Of a DNA stretch of 64,000 nucleotides, positions 35,701 to 49,907 are shown piece after piece (positions within the stretch are counted from its first letter, which is position 1; every line of letters starts with the position of its first letter). The stretch spans positions 674,178 through 738,177 of the forward strand of contig JALPQD010000623.1 in the NCBI GenBank assembly GCA_023101885.1. Direction: 5' to 3'. Under the pieces are notes generated by a model. It was not told where the DNA came from and ran no database searches. It saw nothing but the letters and a program-made list of their open reading frames with translations. The position numbers were made by a program, and so were the translations under genes. Origin of the DNA: Typhlomys cinereus (taxonomy: Eukaryota; Chordata; Mammalia; Rodentia; Platacanthomyidae).

Positions 35701-38700
35701 GGCTGGAATGCCTGTGGTGAATCTAAGGTGTCATAGTAAGGCTAGGTAGGATACCAGTGGTAAGGCTGTGGTGTCACAGTATAGCTGTGATGTCACAGTG
35801 AGGCTTTGATGTCACATGAGCCTGTAATGTCACAGTGAGCCTGTGATGTCACAATGCAGGTGTGAGTTCAGATGTAAGGCTGTGATTTCAGAAGTGAGAG
35901 GGATGTGAGGAATGAGGCTTAGATGTGGAATTGATGATGTGATATAACTAGTGAGCCTGTGATGCCACAGTGATGTTATGATGTTACCATAAGGCTGTGA
36001 TGTCACCAGTGTAGCTGTAGCATCATGGTGAGCCTTTCCTATCAGTAGTGAGGCTGTGATGTCAGTGAGGCTATGCTGGCACAGTGTGGCTGTGATGTCA
36101 CAGTGAGGTTGTGATGTCACAGTGAGGTTGTGATGTCAGTAGTGACAGTGCTTTCACAGGGAGACTATGTCATTGGAGAGGCTATATTGTCACTGGTTAG
36201 GCTGTAATGTCACAGTGAGTTTATTGTGTCAAACTGAGTCTGCAATGTCACAGTGAGCCTATGATATCAGAGGTGAAGCTTTATGTCACAGTGATGCTTT
36301 CATGGCACGGTATGGCTATCATGTCACTGTGAGGTTGTGATGTCAATGGGGAAGTTGTGATGTCAAAGTCAGGCTGTGATGTTTCAGTGAGTCCGTGAGG
36401 TCAATGGTGAAGCTGTGGTGCCATAGTGAGGCTAGGTAGGATGTCAGTGATGAGGGAGTGATGTCCAATTGAGATGATTATTTCAGAGGTGAGCCTGTGA
36501 TGTCATAGTGAGGCTGTGATGAAACAGTGAGGCTATAACATCAGAGTCAATGCTGTGATGTCACAGTTGGGCAGTGATTTCAGAAGTGAGCCTGTGATGT
36601 TTTATTGAGGCTGTGATGTCACAGTGAGGTAATAATCTCAGAGGTAAGGCTGTGATGTCACAGTGAGGCTGTGTTGTCACCAGTGATGCCATGATATTAC
36701 AGTAAGTCTGTGATGTCACAGGAGCAAGACTATGCATTACAATGAGGATGTGATTCCAGTGGTTAGGCTTTGATATCAGAATGAAGCTGATGTGAGTGAT
36801 GAGAGTACGATTTCACAGTGTGGCTGGCATGTCATTGGTGAGGCTGTGATTCCACAATAAGCCTGTGATTTCACAGGGTGTTGGTAATGTCACGGTGGAG
36901 GCTGTGAGGTAACAGTGAGAGTATGATATCAGTGGCAAGGCTAATGTATATGAGATGTCAGTGGGGCTATGACATCAAGGGTGATGCTTTGATTTTAACA
37001 GTGAGTTTAGGACATCAGTAGTGAAGCTGTGATGTTACCATGAGGTGGTGATATCACAGTGAGGCTGTGATATGAGTGGTGATAGACTATGATGTCACAG
37101 TTTGACTGAGATTTCAGTGGTTAGGCTCTGATGTCAGAAGTGAGGTTGATGTCATTGATGAGGGTGAGATGTCACCATGAGGCTGTGATGTCACAGTGTG
37201 TTTATGATGTCAGTGTGAGGGTCTGATGACACAGTGATGCTGTGGTGTCACTGGAGGGGTTTGCAAGGCACTGTGAGGCTCATGTCACAATGAGGCAGTG
37301 ATATCCTTGTAAAGCTATGATATCAGAGGTGAAGCTTTATGTCATAGTGATGCTTTAATGGCATGGTATGGCTGTGATGTCACTGTGAGGCTGTGATGTC
37401 ACAGTGAGGCTGTCATGTCACAGTGAGGCAATAATTTCTGAGGTGAGGCCATGATGCCATGATGAGGCTGTGTTGTTACCAGTGATGCTGTGACATCACA
37501 ATGAGGCTGAGAGCAATGGAGCATGATTGTGAAAAAACAGTGAGGATGTGATTTCAGTGATTAGGCTGTGATATAAGAATGACATTGGTGTGAATGATGA
37601 AGATATGATGTCACATGAGGCTGACATGTCACTGTGAGCCTGTGATGCAAACATGAGACTTTGATGTAATTGTCTGGCTTTTGTGACACTGCGAGCCTGT
37701 GATGTCACAGAATATGTTGATATTACAGTTGAGGTTGTGAGGTCACAGTCAGACTGTGATATCAGTGGCACGGCTGTGATATCATTGGTGATGCTATGAT
37801 GTAATATTGAGACTGTGATGTCACAGTGAGGCTTTGTCAGAAGTGGGTTTGTGATGTAACCAAGAGGCTGTAATGTCAATGGCAAGGCTGATAATGAGAT
37901 TGTGATGTCGCATTGAGGCTGTGATGGCACTGTCAGGTTTTACTGTCACAGTGAGGCTGTGAGGACCCAGTATGGCTAGATGTCAAAGTGAGGCTCTGAT
38001 GACACAGTGATGTTGTGATATCATCTTAGAGGTCTTAATGGCACAGTGAGGCTGTGAGGTTAGTGGTGAGGTTGATGTCTTAATAAGGGTGTGATCTCAC
38101 TGGTGAAGGTGTGATGTCACAATAAGGTTGGAATTTCAGTGGTGAGAAAGATTTCATAGTGAGTCTATGATGTCACTGATGAGTCTATGATGTCAATGGT
38201 GAACCTATTATGTGACGGTGACACTTGTGTGGCTGTGACGTCAAAGACTGTGCTGTCACTAGTGTGGCAGTGATTTCAAGGTTCTGACTAATGTCAGTAG
38301 TGACACTGATGTCATAGGTGAGCCTGTCTTGTCACTGGCGAGGCTCTGGTGTCACACTGAGGTTGTGATGTCACTGTGAAGGTCATATGTCATCATGCAC
38401 TTTCATGTCACTGTGAGGGGATAGCATTCTGGAAGCTCTGATGTGATAGTGAGGCTTTGATGTCAGTGGCAAGACTGATGTCACAATGAATCTATGATAT
38501 AGCAGGTGAGCATGTAGTGTTAGTGGGTCATCTGTAAGATCACTGTGAGACTGTGATGTTGCAGTGAGGCTCTGATGTCAAGGCTAATTCTATGAGATGT
38601 CAGTAAGGCTGTGACATCAGGGGTGATGCTTGGATTTCACAGTGAGTTTATTATGTCAGTGTTGAGGCTGTGTAGGCACACTGAGGCTGTGATGTCATTG

Positions 38701-41700
38701 TGAGGCAGTGATGTTACTGTGAGGTTGTGATATCACAGTGAGACTGTGATACTAGTGTTGAGAGGCAATGACATCAGAGTTTGGTTGAGATTTCAATGGT
38801 TAGGCTTTGATGTCAGAAGTGAGAATGATGTCAGTGATGAGGCAGAGATGTCACAGTGAGGCTGGGAGTTACTGGTGAGAATGTAATGCCACATCAAGGC
38901 TGTGGTGTCAGTGTTAAAGCTGTCATGTGATCGTAAGCCCTGAGATGTCAGTGATGAGGCTGTGGTTTCATAGTGAGACTAGGCAGAATGACCATGGTGT
39001 CACTGAATGTATAATTTCAGAGATTAGCCTGTTATATCACAGTGAGTCTGTGATATCACTGTTGGTGTCAGTGGTGATGCTTTAATATCACATTAAGGCT
39101 GTGATGTCACAGTGAGGCTATGTCAGAAGTGTGTATGTGATGTTACCATGAGGGTATTATGTCAGTGGTAAGGCTAATGTTACTGAGTTTCTGATGTCAC
39201 AGTGAGGCTGTGATGTCATTGTTAGGTTGGAACGTTACAGTGAGGCTGTGACGAGAATGTGGCTGTGATGTTAAGGCTGTCATGGGACTGTGAGACAGAG
39301 ACATCAGTGATGAGGCTGTAGAGTCATAGCGAAGCTAGGCAGTATGTCCGTGGTGTCACTGATGCTGTGATTTCAGAGGACAGCCTTTTATGTCACAGTG
39401 AGGCTGGGATGTCACAGTGAGGCTGTTATTTCAGAAGTGAGGCTATAATTCCACAGTGAGGCTGTGATATCACTGTGAAGCTTTGATGTCCCTGTGAGGT
39501 TGTGACATCACAGAGAAGTTGTGATGTCACAGGGAGGCTATGAGGTCATTGCGGAACATGTGGTGTCAGTGTCAAAGCTGATTTCACCATGAGGCTATGA
39601 TGCACCAGGTAAGTCTAGGATGTAATAGAGTAGAGTGTGAGGTCACAGTGAGGCTGTGAGGTCACTGTGAGGCTGTGATGTCTGTGGGAAGATTGATATC
39701 ACAGTGAGGCAGTGATGTAACATGTAAGGCTGTGCTGTCACTGTTTATAATGTCAAAGGCTATAATGTCACTGCTGAAGCTGTCATGTCAGTGTGAGCCT
39801 GTGTTAACTGTGGTGAGGTTGTGGTGTCATAATAAGGACTAGGTAGGATACCAGTGGTGAGGCTCTGATGTCAAAGAATGGCTGTGATGTCAACATGAGG
39901 CTGTGATTCACAGTGAGATGGTGATGTTACAGTGCCTCTGTGAGGTCAGTAGTTCGGCTGCAATTAAAGAAGTGACTGATGTGAGAAATACAACTGAGAT
40001 GTTGCATTGACAATATGATATAACTGGTGAGGCTGGGATGCCACAGTGAGGTTATGATGTCACCACAATGATATGGTGTGTATCATGGTGAACCTGTCCT
40101 ATTAGTGGAGAGGCTGTGATGTCACAGTGAGACTGGCACAGTGTGGCTGTGATGTCACAGTGAAGTTGTGATGTCACAGTGAGGTTGTGGTGCCAGTAGT
40201 GACTGTGCTTTCACAGGGAGACTATGTCATTGATGAGGCTTTATTGTCCCTGTTGAGGCTCTAATGTCACAGTGATTTTATTTTGTCAAACTGAGGCTGT
40301 GGTGTCACAGTGCAGTCGTGAGGTCAATGGTTAGGCTGTGATTTCAGAAGTGAGACTGATATGAGAGATGAAACTGAGATGTCACAATATGACATTACTG
40401 GTGAGGCCGTGATGCCACAATGAGGTTATGATGTCACCATGAGGCTGTGGTGTCACTGGTGAATCAGTATGTTGGTCATATCAGAGGTGAGAATTTGATA
40501 TCACAGTGAGGCACAGTGGGCACAGTGCGGTTGTGATGTCACAGTGAGGTTGTGATATCAGTAGTGATTGTGCTTTCACAGGGAGACTATGTCATTGGTG
40601 AGGCTGTAATATCACTGGTGAGGCTTTAATGTCACAGTGAGTTTGTTTCATCAAACTGAGGATGTGATGTCTTGGTGAGGCTATGATGTCAGAGGTGAAT
40701 GTTTATGTGACAGTAATGCTTTGATGGCATGGTATGGCTGTGATGTCACTGTGAGGTTGTGATGTCATTGGGGAAGTGGTGATGTCACACTAAGTTTGTG
40801 ATTTCAATAGTGATAGTGAGCCTGTGAGGTCAGTGATGAGGCTGTGGTGCCACAGTGAGATGAGGTAGGATATCAGTGATGAAGGTTTGATGTCACATTG
40901 AGGCTATGATTTCACAGGTGAGCCTTTGATGTCATAGTGAGGCTATATGAAACGGTGAGGCTATAACGTCAGAGTCGATGCTATGATATTACAGTTGGGC
41001 AATGATTTCAGAGGTGAGCCTGAAATGTCATAGTGAGACGGCCACGTCACATTGAGGCTATAACCATAGAGGTGAGGCTGTGATGTCACAGCGAGACTGT
41101 GATATCAGTGAATTAAGACTCTGAAATCACAGTTTGGCTGAGATTTCATTGTTTAGGCTATGACATTAGAAGTGAGACTGATGTAAGTGATGAGCCTGAG
41201 ATGTCACAGTGAGGCTTGGATGTTACTTGTGAGGCTGTTATGGCACAGGAAGGCTGTGGTGTCACTGCTGAAGCTGACTTGTGAACATGAGCCTGAGATG
41301 TCAGTGAGGGTGCTGCGGAGTCATAGAGAGGCAAAGCAGGATGTCCATCCTTTCACAGATGCTATGATTTCAGAGGTTAACCTGTTATGTCATAGTGAGT
41401 CTATGATGTCAAAGTGAGGCTGTGATGTCACAGTGAGGCTGTGATGTCAGAAATGAGGTGATATTGCCACAGTGAGGCTATGATATCACTATGAATCTGT
41501 GATGTCGCTATGAGTCTGAGACATCACAGAGAGGTTGTGATATCACAAAGAGGTTGTGAGGTCACTGTGGGAGATTTGAAATCGGAAAGGCCCATTTCAA
41601 CATGAGCCTATTATGTAGCAGCTAAATCTATGATGCACAGATTAGATCATGAGGTCACAGTGAGGCTGTGAGGTCACTGTGTGGGTGTGATATCTGTGGG

Positions 41701-44700
41701 AAGAATGATGTCACAGTTATACAATAATGTAACATGTGAGGCTGTGGTGTTACTACTTATGGTGTCAATGCTATAATATCACTGCTGAGACTGTCACATC
41801 AGTGTGAGCTTGTACTATGTGTGGTGAGGCTGTGGTGTCCTAGTAAGTCTAGGTAGGATACTAGGGGTGATATTATGATACCACAGTGCAGTTGTGATGT
41901 CCAGGCATGTTGTGATGTCAGTAATGACTGTGCTTTCACAAGGAGACTATGTCATTGGTGATGCTGTATTGTCAATGATGATGGCCCAATGTCACAGTGT
42001 CATTCTGATGCTGCGATATCACAGTGAGGCTATGATGTCAGAGATGAAGCTTTATGTGACTGTGATGCTTTGATGGCATGGTATGGCTGTGATATCACAA
42101 TGAGGCTGTGATGTTTCTGTCAGGTTGTGATGCCACTGGGAAGTTGTGATGGCACAATGGTGACACAGGGAGCTTTCATGTTTCAGTGTGTCTGTGAGGT
42201 CATTGGTGATGATGCAGGTCCATACTGAGGCTAGACAGAATGTCAGTGATGAGGTTGTGATGTCTCATCGAAGCTATGATTTCAGAGGTGAGCTTGTGAT
42301 GTCATAGTGAGGCTGTGATGAAACATTGCAGCTAAAACGTCTGAGTCGATGCTGTGATGTCACAGTTGGACAAGGATTTCAAAGGTGAGCCTCTGATATC
42401 ATAGTGAGGCCGACACAGTGAGGCTATAACCTCAGAGGTGAGGCTGTGATGTCACTGTGTGGCTGTGTTATCATCAGTGATGCCATGTTATCACAATGCA
42501 GCTATTAGGTCAGTGGTTAGGCTGTGATTTCAGAAGTGAAACTGATGTGAGGCTAAGATGTCGCATTGATGATGTGATATATCTGGTAAGGCTATGATGC
42601 CACAGTGAGTTTATGATATCACCATGAGGCTGTGGTGTCTCTGGTGAGGATGTGCTATCATGTTTAGCCTGTCCAGTCAGTGGTGAGGCTTTGATGTTAT
42701 ATTACAGTTGTGTTGACACAGTGTGGCTGTGATGTCATATTGAGTTTTTATGTCACAGTGAGGTTCTGAAGTCAGTGGTGACAGACCATGATATCACAGT
42801 TCGGCTGAAATTTCAGTGGTTAGGCTGTGATCTCAGAAGTGAGGCTGATATCAGTAATGAGGCTCAGATGTCACAGTGAGGCTGTGAGGTCAGTGGAGAA
42901 GCTGTGGTGCCATAGTGAGACTTGGTAGGATGTCAGTGATGAGGGTGTGATATCTCAATGAGCCTATGATTTTAGAGGTGGGCCTGTGACATCACAGTGA
43001 GGCTGTAATGAAACATAGAGGCTCTAACGTCAGAGTCAATGCTATGATGTCACAGTTTGGCAGTGATTTCAGAGGTGAGCCTGTGATGTCATAGTAAACT
43101 TTCATGTCACATTGAGGCTATAACCTCAGAGGTGAGGTTGTGATGTCACAGTGAGGCTGTGTTGTCACCAGTGAGCCCGTGATATCACAGTGAGTCTGTA
43201 ATGTCAGTGGAGCAAGCTATGACATCACAGTGATGAAGTGATTTAAGTAGTTAGGCTGTGATATCAGAATGAGGGTATTGTGAGTGATGAGGGTATGATG
43301 TCACAGTGAGGCTGGGATGTTACTGGTGAGGCTGTGATGCCACATCGAGGTTGTGGTTTCACTGTCACAGTACCGTGAGCCTAAGATGTCAGTGAGGAGG
43401 CTGTGCTGTTGTAGCAAGTCTAGGCAAGATGTGCGTGGTGTCACTGATGCTCTGATTTCAGAGGTTAGACTGTTATGTTACAAAGTCTATGATGTCAGAG
43501 GTGAGGCTGTAATGTCACAGTGAGGCTGTGATGTCAGTGGCAAGACTGATGTCACAATGAGGCCATGATGTAACAGTTGAGCCTGTGGTATCACTAAGCA
43601 GGCTGTGATGTTATTATAAGGCTGTCATGTCACAGTGAGGCTCTGATGTCAGGGCTGATTCTATGAGATATCAGTGAAGCTGTGACATCACGGGTGATGC
43701 TTGGATTTCACAGTGAGTTTAGGATGTCAGTATTGAGGCTGTGCAGTCACACTGAGGTTATGATGTCAGAGGAGAGGCTGTGATGTCACTGAAGCAGTGC
43801 TGTTACTGTGAGTTTGTGATATCACAGTGAGGCTGTGGTATCAGTGGTGATAGACTATGACATTGCAGTTCAGCTGATAGTTCAGTGGTTAGGCTGTGAT
43901 TTCATAAGTGAGGCTGATATCAGCGATGAGACTCAGATGTCACAGTGAAACTGGGATATTACTGGTGAGGCTGTGATGCCACAGCGAGGCTGTGGTACCA
44001 CTGTTGAGGCTGTCACAATACTGTAAGCCTGAGATGTCAGTTATGAGGCTGTGCTATCATAGCGAGGCTTGGCAAGATGTCCATGGTGTCACTGATGCTG
44101 TATTTCAGAGGTTGGCCTGTTATGTCACAATAAGTCTGTGATGTCAAAGTGAGGCTGTGATGTCAGAAATGAGGCTATAATGCCACAGTGAGGCTGTGAT
44201 ATCTCTGTGAGGGTGTGATGTCACTATAAGGCTGTGAGGTCACTGTCAAAGATGTGATATCAGTGGCAAGGTTGATTACACCATGAGGCTATTATGTAAC
44301 AGATGAGTTTATGATGTATCTAGTTAGACTGTGAGGTCACAGTGAGGCTGTGAGGTCACTGTGATATCTGTGGGAAGTTTGATTTCACAATAAGTCAGTG
44401 ATGTAACATGTGAGGCTGTGGTGTCACTGTTTATAATGTCAAAAGCTACAATATCACTAATGTGGCTGTCAAGTTACTGTGAGCCTCTACTATTTGTGGT
44501 GAGGCTGTGGTGTCCTAGTAAGGTAGGATTCCAGTGGTGAGGCTGTGATGTCCCAGTGTGTCTGTGATGTCACCATGAGGTTGTGATGTCACAGTGAGGC
44601 TGTGATGTCACAGTGCAGTTGCGAGATCAGTGGTTAAGCTGTGATTTCAGAAGTGAGACTGATGTGAGAGATGAGACTGAGATGTCGCATTGACAATGTA

Positions 44701-47700
44701 ATATAACTGGTGAGGCTGTGATGCCACAATGAAGTTGTGATGTAAGTAGTGACTGTGCTTTCACCGGGAGGCTATGTCATTGGTGAGGCTGTATTGCCAC
44801 TGATGATGTCAAAGGTCTGTATGTGATGTCACCATGAGGCTATTATGTCAGTCGCAAGGCTGACAAGTGAGTTTGTGATATCACAGTGGGGCTCTGATGA
44901 CCCAGTAATGTTGTGATGTCACTGGAGATATTTAGATGACACAATGAGGCTGTGATGTCAGTGGTGATGCTATGATGTTAGTGGTGAATCTATTATGTGA
45001 AAGTGACACTGGTGAGCCTCTGATGTCAAAGTCTATGTTGTCATAGTATGGCAGTGATGTCAGTGTTCTGACTATTATCAGTTGTGATGCTGATGTTGCA
45101 AGTGAGGCTGTGCTGTCACTGGTGAGACTGTGATGTCACTGTAAGGCAGTGATGTTCCTGTGAGGGTGTGATGTCAGCAGTGAGGCTGATGTCAATGATG
45201 ATGCTGACATGTCACAGCAAGACTGGGATGTTTCTAGTGAGGCTGGGATGCCACAGCGAGGCTGTGGTGTCATTGTTGAGGCTGTCATTTGACTGCAAGC
45301 CTGAGATGTCTGTGGTGAGGCTGTGGTGTCATAGCGAGGGTAGGCAGAATGTCTATTGTCTCGCCGATGCTATGATTTCAGAGGTTAGACTGTTATGTCA
45401 CAGTGAGGCTGTGATGTCAGAATTGAGGCTGTGATGTCAAAGGTAAGGCTGTGATGTCATAGTGAGTCTGTAATGTCAGAAATGAGTCTTTAATGCCACA
45501 GTGAGGCTGTGATATCACTGTGAAGCTGAGATGTCACTATGAGGCTGTGACATCACAGAGATGTTGTGATATCACTGAGTTTGTGAAGTCACTGCGGAAG
45601 ATGTGATGTCAGTGGCAAGGCTGATTTCACCATGAGGTGTGATGTAACAGGTGAGTCCATGACATAATAGATTAGACTGTGAGGTCTCAGTAAGGCTGTG
45701 AGGTCACTTTGAGGCTGTGATGTCTGTGCGAAGATTGATGTCACAATGAGTTAGTGATGTAACATTTAAGACTGTAGTATCACTGTTTATGATGACAAAG
45801 GCTATGATGTCACTGCTGACGTTGTCATGTCACTGTGAGTATGTGCTATCTGTGGTGAGGGTGTAGTGTCATGGCAAGAATAGGTAGGATACCAGTGGTG
45901 AGGCTGTGATGTCATCATGAGACTATGATGTCAGAGGATAGACTGTGTTGGAATAGTATGTCTGTTATGACACAGTGAGGTTGTGATGTCAGTAGTGATA
46001 GTGCTTTCACAGGAGACTATGTCATTGGTGAGGCTGTATTGTCTCTGGTGAGGCTCTAATGTCCCAGTGAGTTTATTGTGTCAAGTTGAGGCTGTTATGT
46101 CACAGTGAGTCTATGATGTCAGAGGTGAAGCTTTATATCACAGTGATGCTTTGATGGCACAGTATGTTACAATGAGTCTGTGATGTCACTGTGAGGTTGT
46201 GATGTCACTGGGGAAGTTGTGATGTCACAGTGAGGTTGTGAAGTCAATAGCGACACTGTGGTGTCACAGGGAGGTTGCCATGTTTCAGTGAGCCTGTGAG
46301 GTCAGTGAAGAAGCTGTGGTTCCATAGTGAGACTAGGTAGGATGTCAGTAATGAGGGTGAGATATCACAATGAGCCTATAATTTCAGAGATGAGCCTGTG
46401 ATGGCACAATGAGGCTGTGATGAAACATTGAGGCTCTAACATCATAGTTGATGCTGTGATGTCACAGTTGGGCAATGAGTTCAGAGGTAAGCCTGCGATG
46501 TCATAGTGAACTGTCATGTCACATTGAGGCTGTGATGTCACAGTCAGGCTGCGTTGTCACCAGTGATGCCGTGATATCACAGTGAGTCTGTAATGTCAGT
46601 GGAGCAAGCAATGACATCACAGTGAAGATGTGATTTGAGTAGTTAGGCTATGATATCAGAATGAGGGTGATATGAGTGATGAGGGTATCATGTCAAAGTG
46701 AGGCTGGCTTGTCACTGGTAAGACTGTGATGACACCATGTGACTTTGATCTAACCTTGTGGTGACATTGTGGGCCTATGATGTCACAGGGACTTGGTAAT
46801 GTCACAGTGGAGTCTGTGAGGTCACAGTGAGAGTGTGATATTGTGGGAAAGCTGTTGTAACAGTCAGGCTGTTATATCAGTGGTGATGCTGTGATATCAC
46901 ATTAAAGCTGTGATGTCACATTGGGCTGTCAGAGGTTTGTATGTGATGTCACAATGAGGCTATTATGTCAGTGGCAAGGCTGATGTCTCAGTGAGTTTGA
47001 TGGAACAGTGGGGGTTATGAGTCTTTAATGTCACAGTCAGTTTATTGTGTCAAATTGAGGCTGTGATGTCACAATGAGGCTGTGATGTGAGTGAAACTTG
47101 ACGTCACAGTGATGCTTTCATGGCACAGTATGGCTGTGATGTCATAATGAGTCTGTGATATCACTGTGAGGTTGTGATATCAATAACAACACTGTGGTGT
47201 CATAGGGAGTCTGTCATGTTTCAATCAGCACGTGAGGTCAATGGTGGGGCTGTGGTGTCATAATAAGGCTAGGTAGGATTTCATTGTTGAGGATGTGATA
47301 TCAGATTGTGTGTATGATTTCAGAGGTGAGCCTGTGATGTCACAGTGAGGCTGTTTTGTCACCAGTGATGCCGTGATATCACAGTGAGTCTGTGAGGTTA
47401 GTAGAGTGAGCAATGACCCCAAAGTGAGGATGTGATTTCAGTGGTCAGTCTGTGATGTCAGAATGAGGCTGATATGAGTGATGAGGAGCTGAAGTCACAG
47501 GTGAGGCTATGCTGTTACTGGTGAGGATGTAATGTCACTGTGAGGCAGCCATGCTACCGTGAGGTTGTTATATCAAAGTGATGCTGTGATATGAGTGGTG
47601 ATAGACTATGATATCAGAGTTCAGCTGAGATTTCAGTAGTTATACCGTGATGTCAGAAGTAAGGCTGATGTCAGTGATTAGGGAGAGATGTCACAGTGAG

Positions 47701-49837
47701 GCTGGGATGCCAGAGCAAGGCTGTGGTGTCACTGTTGAGACTGTCATGTGATTGTGAGCCTGAGATGTCAGTGATGAGACTGTATTGTCATAGCGAGGCT
47801 AGGCAGGATGTCCGTGGTGTCACTGAAGTTATGATTTCAGAGGTTTACCTGTTATGTCACGGAGTGGTTGTGATGTCAGTGGTAAGGCTGTGATGTTATA
47901 GTGAGGCTGTGATGTCAGAATGAGTCTATAATGCCACAGTGAGGCTGTGATATCACTGTGAGGCTGTGATGTCACTGTGAGTCTGTGACATCACAGAGAG
48001 GTTGTGATGTCACAGTGAGGCTGTGATGTTAATGTAGAAGATGTGATGTCAATGGCAATGCTGATTTCACCAGGAGTCTATGATATAATAGGTGAGTCTA
48101 TGATGTAACAGTATAGACTGTGTTGTCATAGTGAGGCTGTGAGGTCACTGTGAGACTGTGATATCTGTACAAAGATTGATGTCACAATGAGGCAGTAATG
48201 TAACATGTGAGGCTGTGGTGTCACTGTTTGTGATGTCAAAGGCTGTCCTGAATCCATTACATCACTGTGAGCCTGTGCTATCTGTGGTGTGGCTGAGGTG
48301 TCATGGCAAAGCTAGGTAGCATAACAGTGGTAAGGCTGTGAGGTCAGAGTGTGGCTGTGATGTCACTGTGATGCTGTGATGTCAGAAATGTGGCTATAAT
48401 GCTAGAGTGAAGTGGGGTGTCACAGTGTTGCTGTGAGGTCAGTGGTTAGGCTGTGATTTCAGAAGTTAGGCTCATGTGAGAGATGAGGCTGAGATGTTGC
48501 GTTGATGATGTGATATAACTGGTGATGCCACAGTGAGGCTATGCTGACACTGTGTGTCTATGATGTCACAGTGAGGTTGTGAAGTCACGGTGAGGTTGTG
48601 ATGTCAGTATTGACTGTGCTTTCAAAGGGAGACTGTCATTGGTGAGGCTGTATTGTCACTGGTGAGGCTGCATTGTCACTGGTGAGGCCCAAATTTAACA
48701 GTGAGTTTATTGTGTCATATTGAGGCTGTGATGTCCCAGCAAGGCTATGATGTCAGAGGTGAATCTTCATGTCACAGTGATGCGTTGATGGCATGTGATG
48801 GTCGTGATGTCACAATGAGATTGTGATATCACTGGGATGTTTTGATGTCACTGGGGAAGTTGTAATGTCACAGCGAGTTTGTCATGTCAATGGCAAACCT
48901 GTGGTGTCACAAGGTGGCCATCTTGTTTCATTGAACCTGTGAAGTCAGTGGTGAGGCTGTTGTGTCATAGTGAAGCCAGGTGGGATGTTAGTGATGAGAG
49001 TGTGATGTGGCATTGAGGCTATGATTTCAGAGGTGAACTTGTGATGTCATAGTTATTCTGTGATGAAATAGTGAAACTGTAACCTCAGAGTCGAGGCTGT
49101 GATGTTACAGTTGGGCAATGATTTCAGAGGTAAGCCTGTGATGTCATAGTGAAACTGTGATGTCACAGAGAGACTGAGAGGACACAGAGAGGCTATGATG
49201 CCACAGTGAGGCTCTGACGACACAATGATTTTGTGATGTCACTGGAGATATTTTGATCGCAGAGTAAGGATGTGATTTTAGTGGTGAGGCTCATGATACA
49301 ATGAAGCTGTGATGTTACTGGTTAAAGTGTGATGTCACGGTAAGGCTATAATATCAGTCGTGAGAAAGATGTCACAGTGAGTCTATGATGTCACTGGTGA
49401 GACAATGATGTCAGTGGTGAACCTATTACATGACAGTGACCCTGGTGAGGTTGTGTTGTCCTGGTGGCAGTGATGTCAGTATTCTGACTAATGTCAGTGG
49501 CGATAATGATGTCACACGTGAGGCTGTGCTGTCACTGATGAGTCCGTGATGTCACATTGAGGTTGTGATGAGAGTGATAAGTTGAGTCTGCAATGATGCT
49601 ATGATGTAACAGGTGAAACTGTAGTGTCAGTGGGAAGCCTGTGAGGTCACTCACTGTAAGGCTATGATGCCACTGTGAGTGTTTGATGTCACCGTGTGGC
49701 TGTGGTGTCACTGTGAGCCCATGACATCACAGGAAGTTGGTCATGTCTCATTGAGGTCACAGTGAGACTCTGATGTCAGTGGAAATGCTGATGTCACAGT
49801 GAGTTTTGATGTCACAGTGAGGCTGTTATGGCACTGT
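32720..49837 (-). repeat. 19-bp complex satellite, - orientation, block 7
   Basis: Continuous inverted array. The landmark CTTTCACAGGGAGACTATG starts near 34551, 36151, 40208, 40573, 41933, 44758, 46004 and 48619, so its spacing varies from about 0.4 to 4 kb. The higher-order unit is therefore scrambled by deletions and duplications rather than regular. Frames such as 35830-36120, 37496-37930, 41187-41417, 45168-45434 and 47696-47893 are repeat translations with no domain. Confidence 0.95.
33071..33100 (+). repeat. 30-bp micro-inverted satellite piece
   Basis: TGACACCAATCTTCCCACAG and the ten bases after it read in + orientation inside the - array. The same unit appears in its normal inverted form elsewhere (for example GTGATATCTGTGGGAAG near 44345) and in + form at about 18745. 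Confidence 0.75.
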
Positions 49838-49907
49838 CAGGTTGTAAAGCATGTCATGTATGTCATGTATGTTGTAATGTATGTCATGTATGTAATATAT
49901 GTCAGTA
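49838..49907 (-). repeat. Local short-period expansion within the satellite
   Basis: TGTCATGTA-like units of 9-10 bp repeat about six times with small changes, replacing the usual 19-bp period. This looks like slippage from one satellite unit. Confidence 0.8.
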
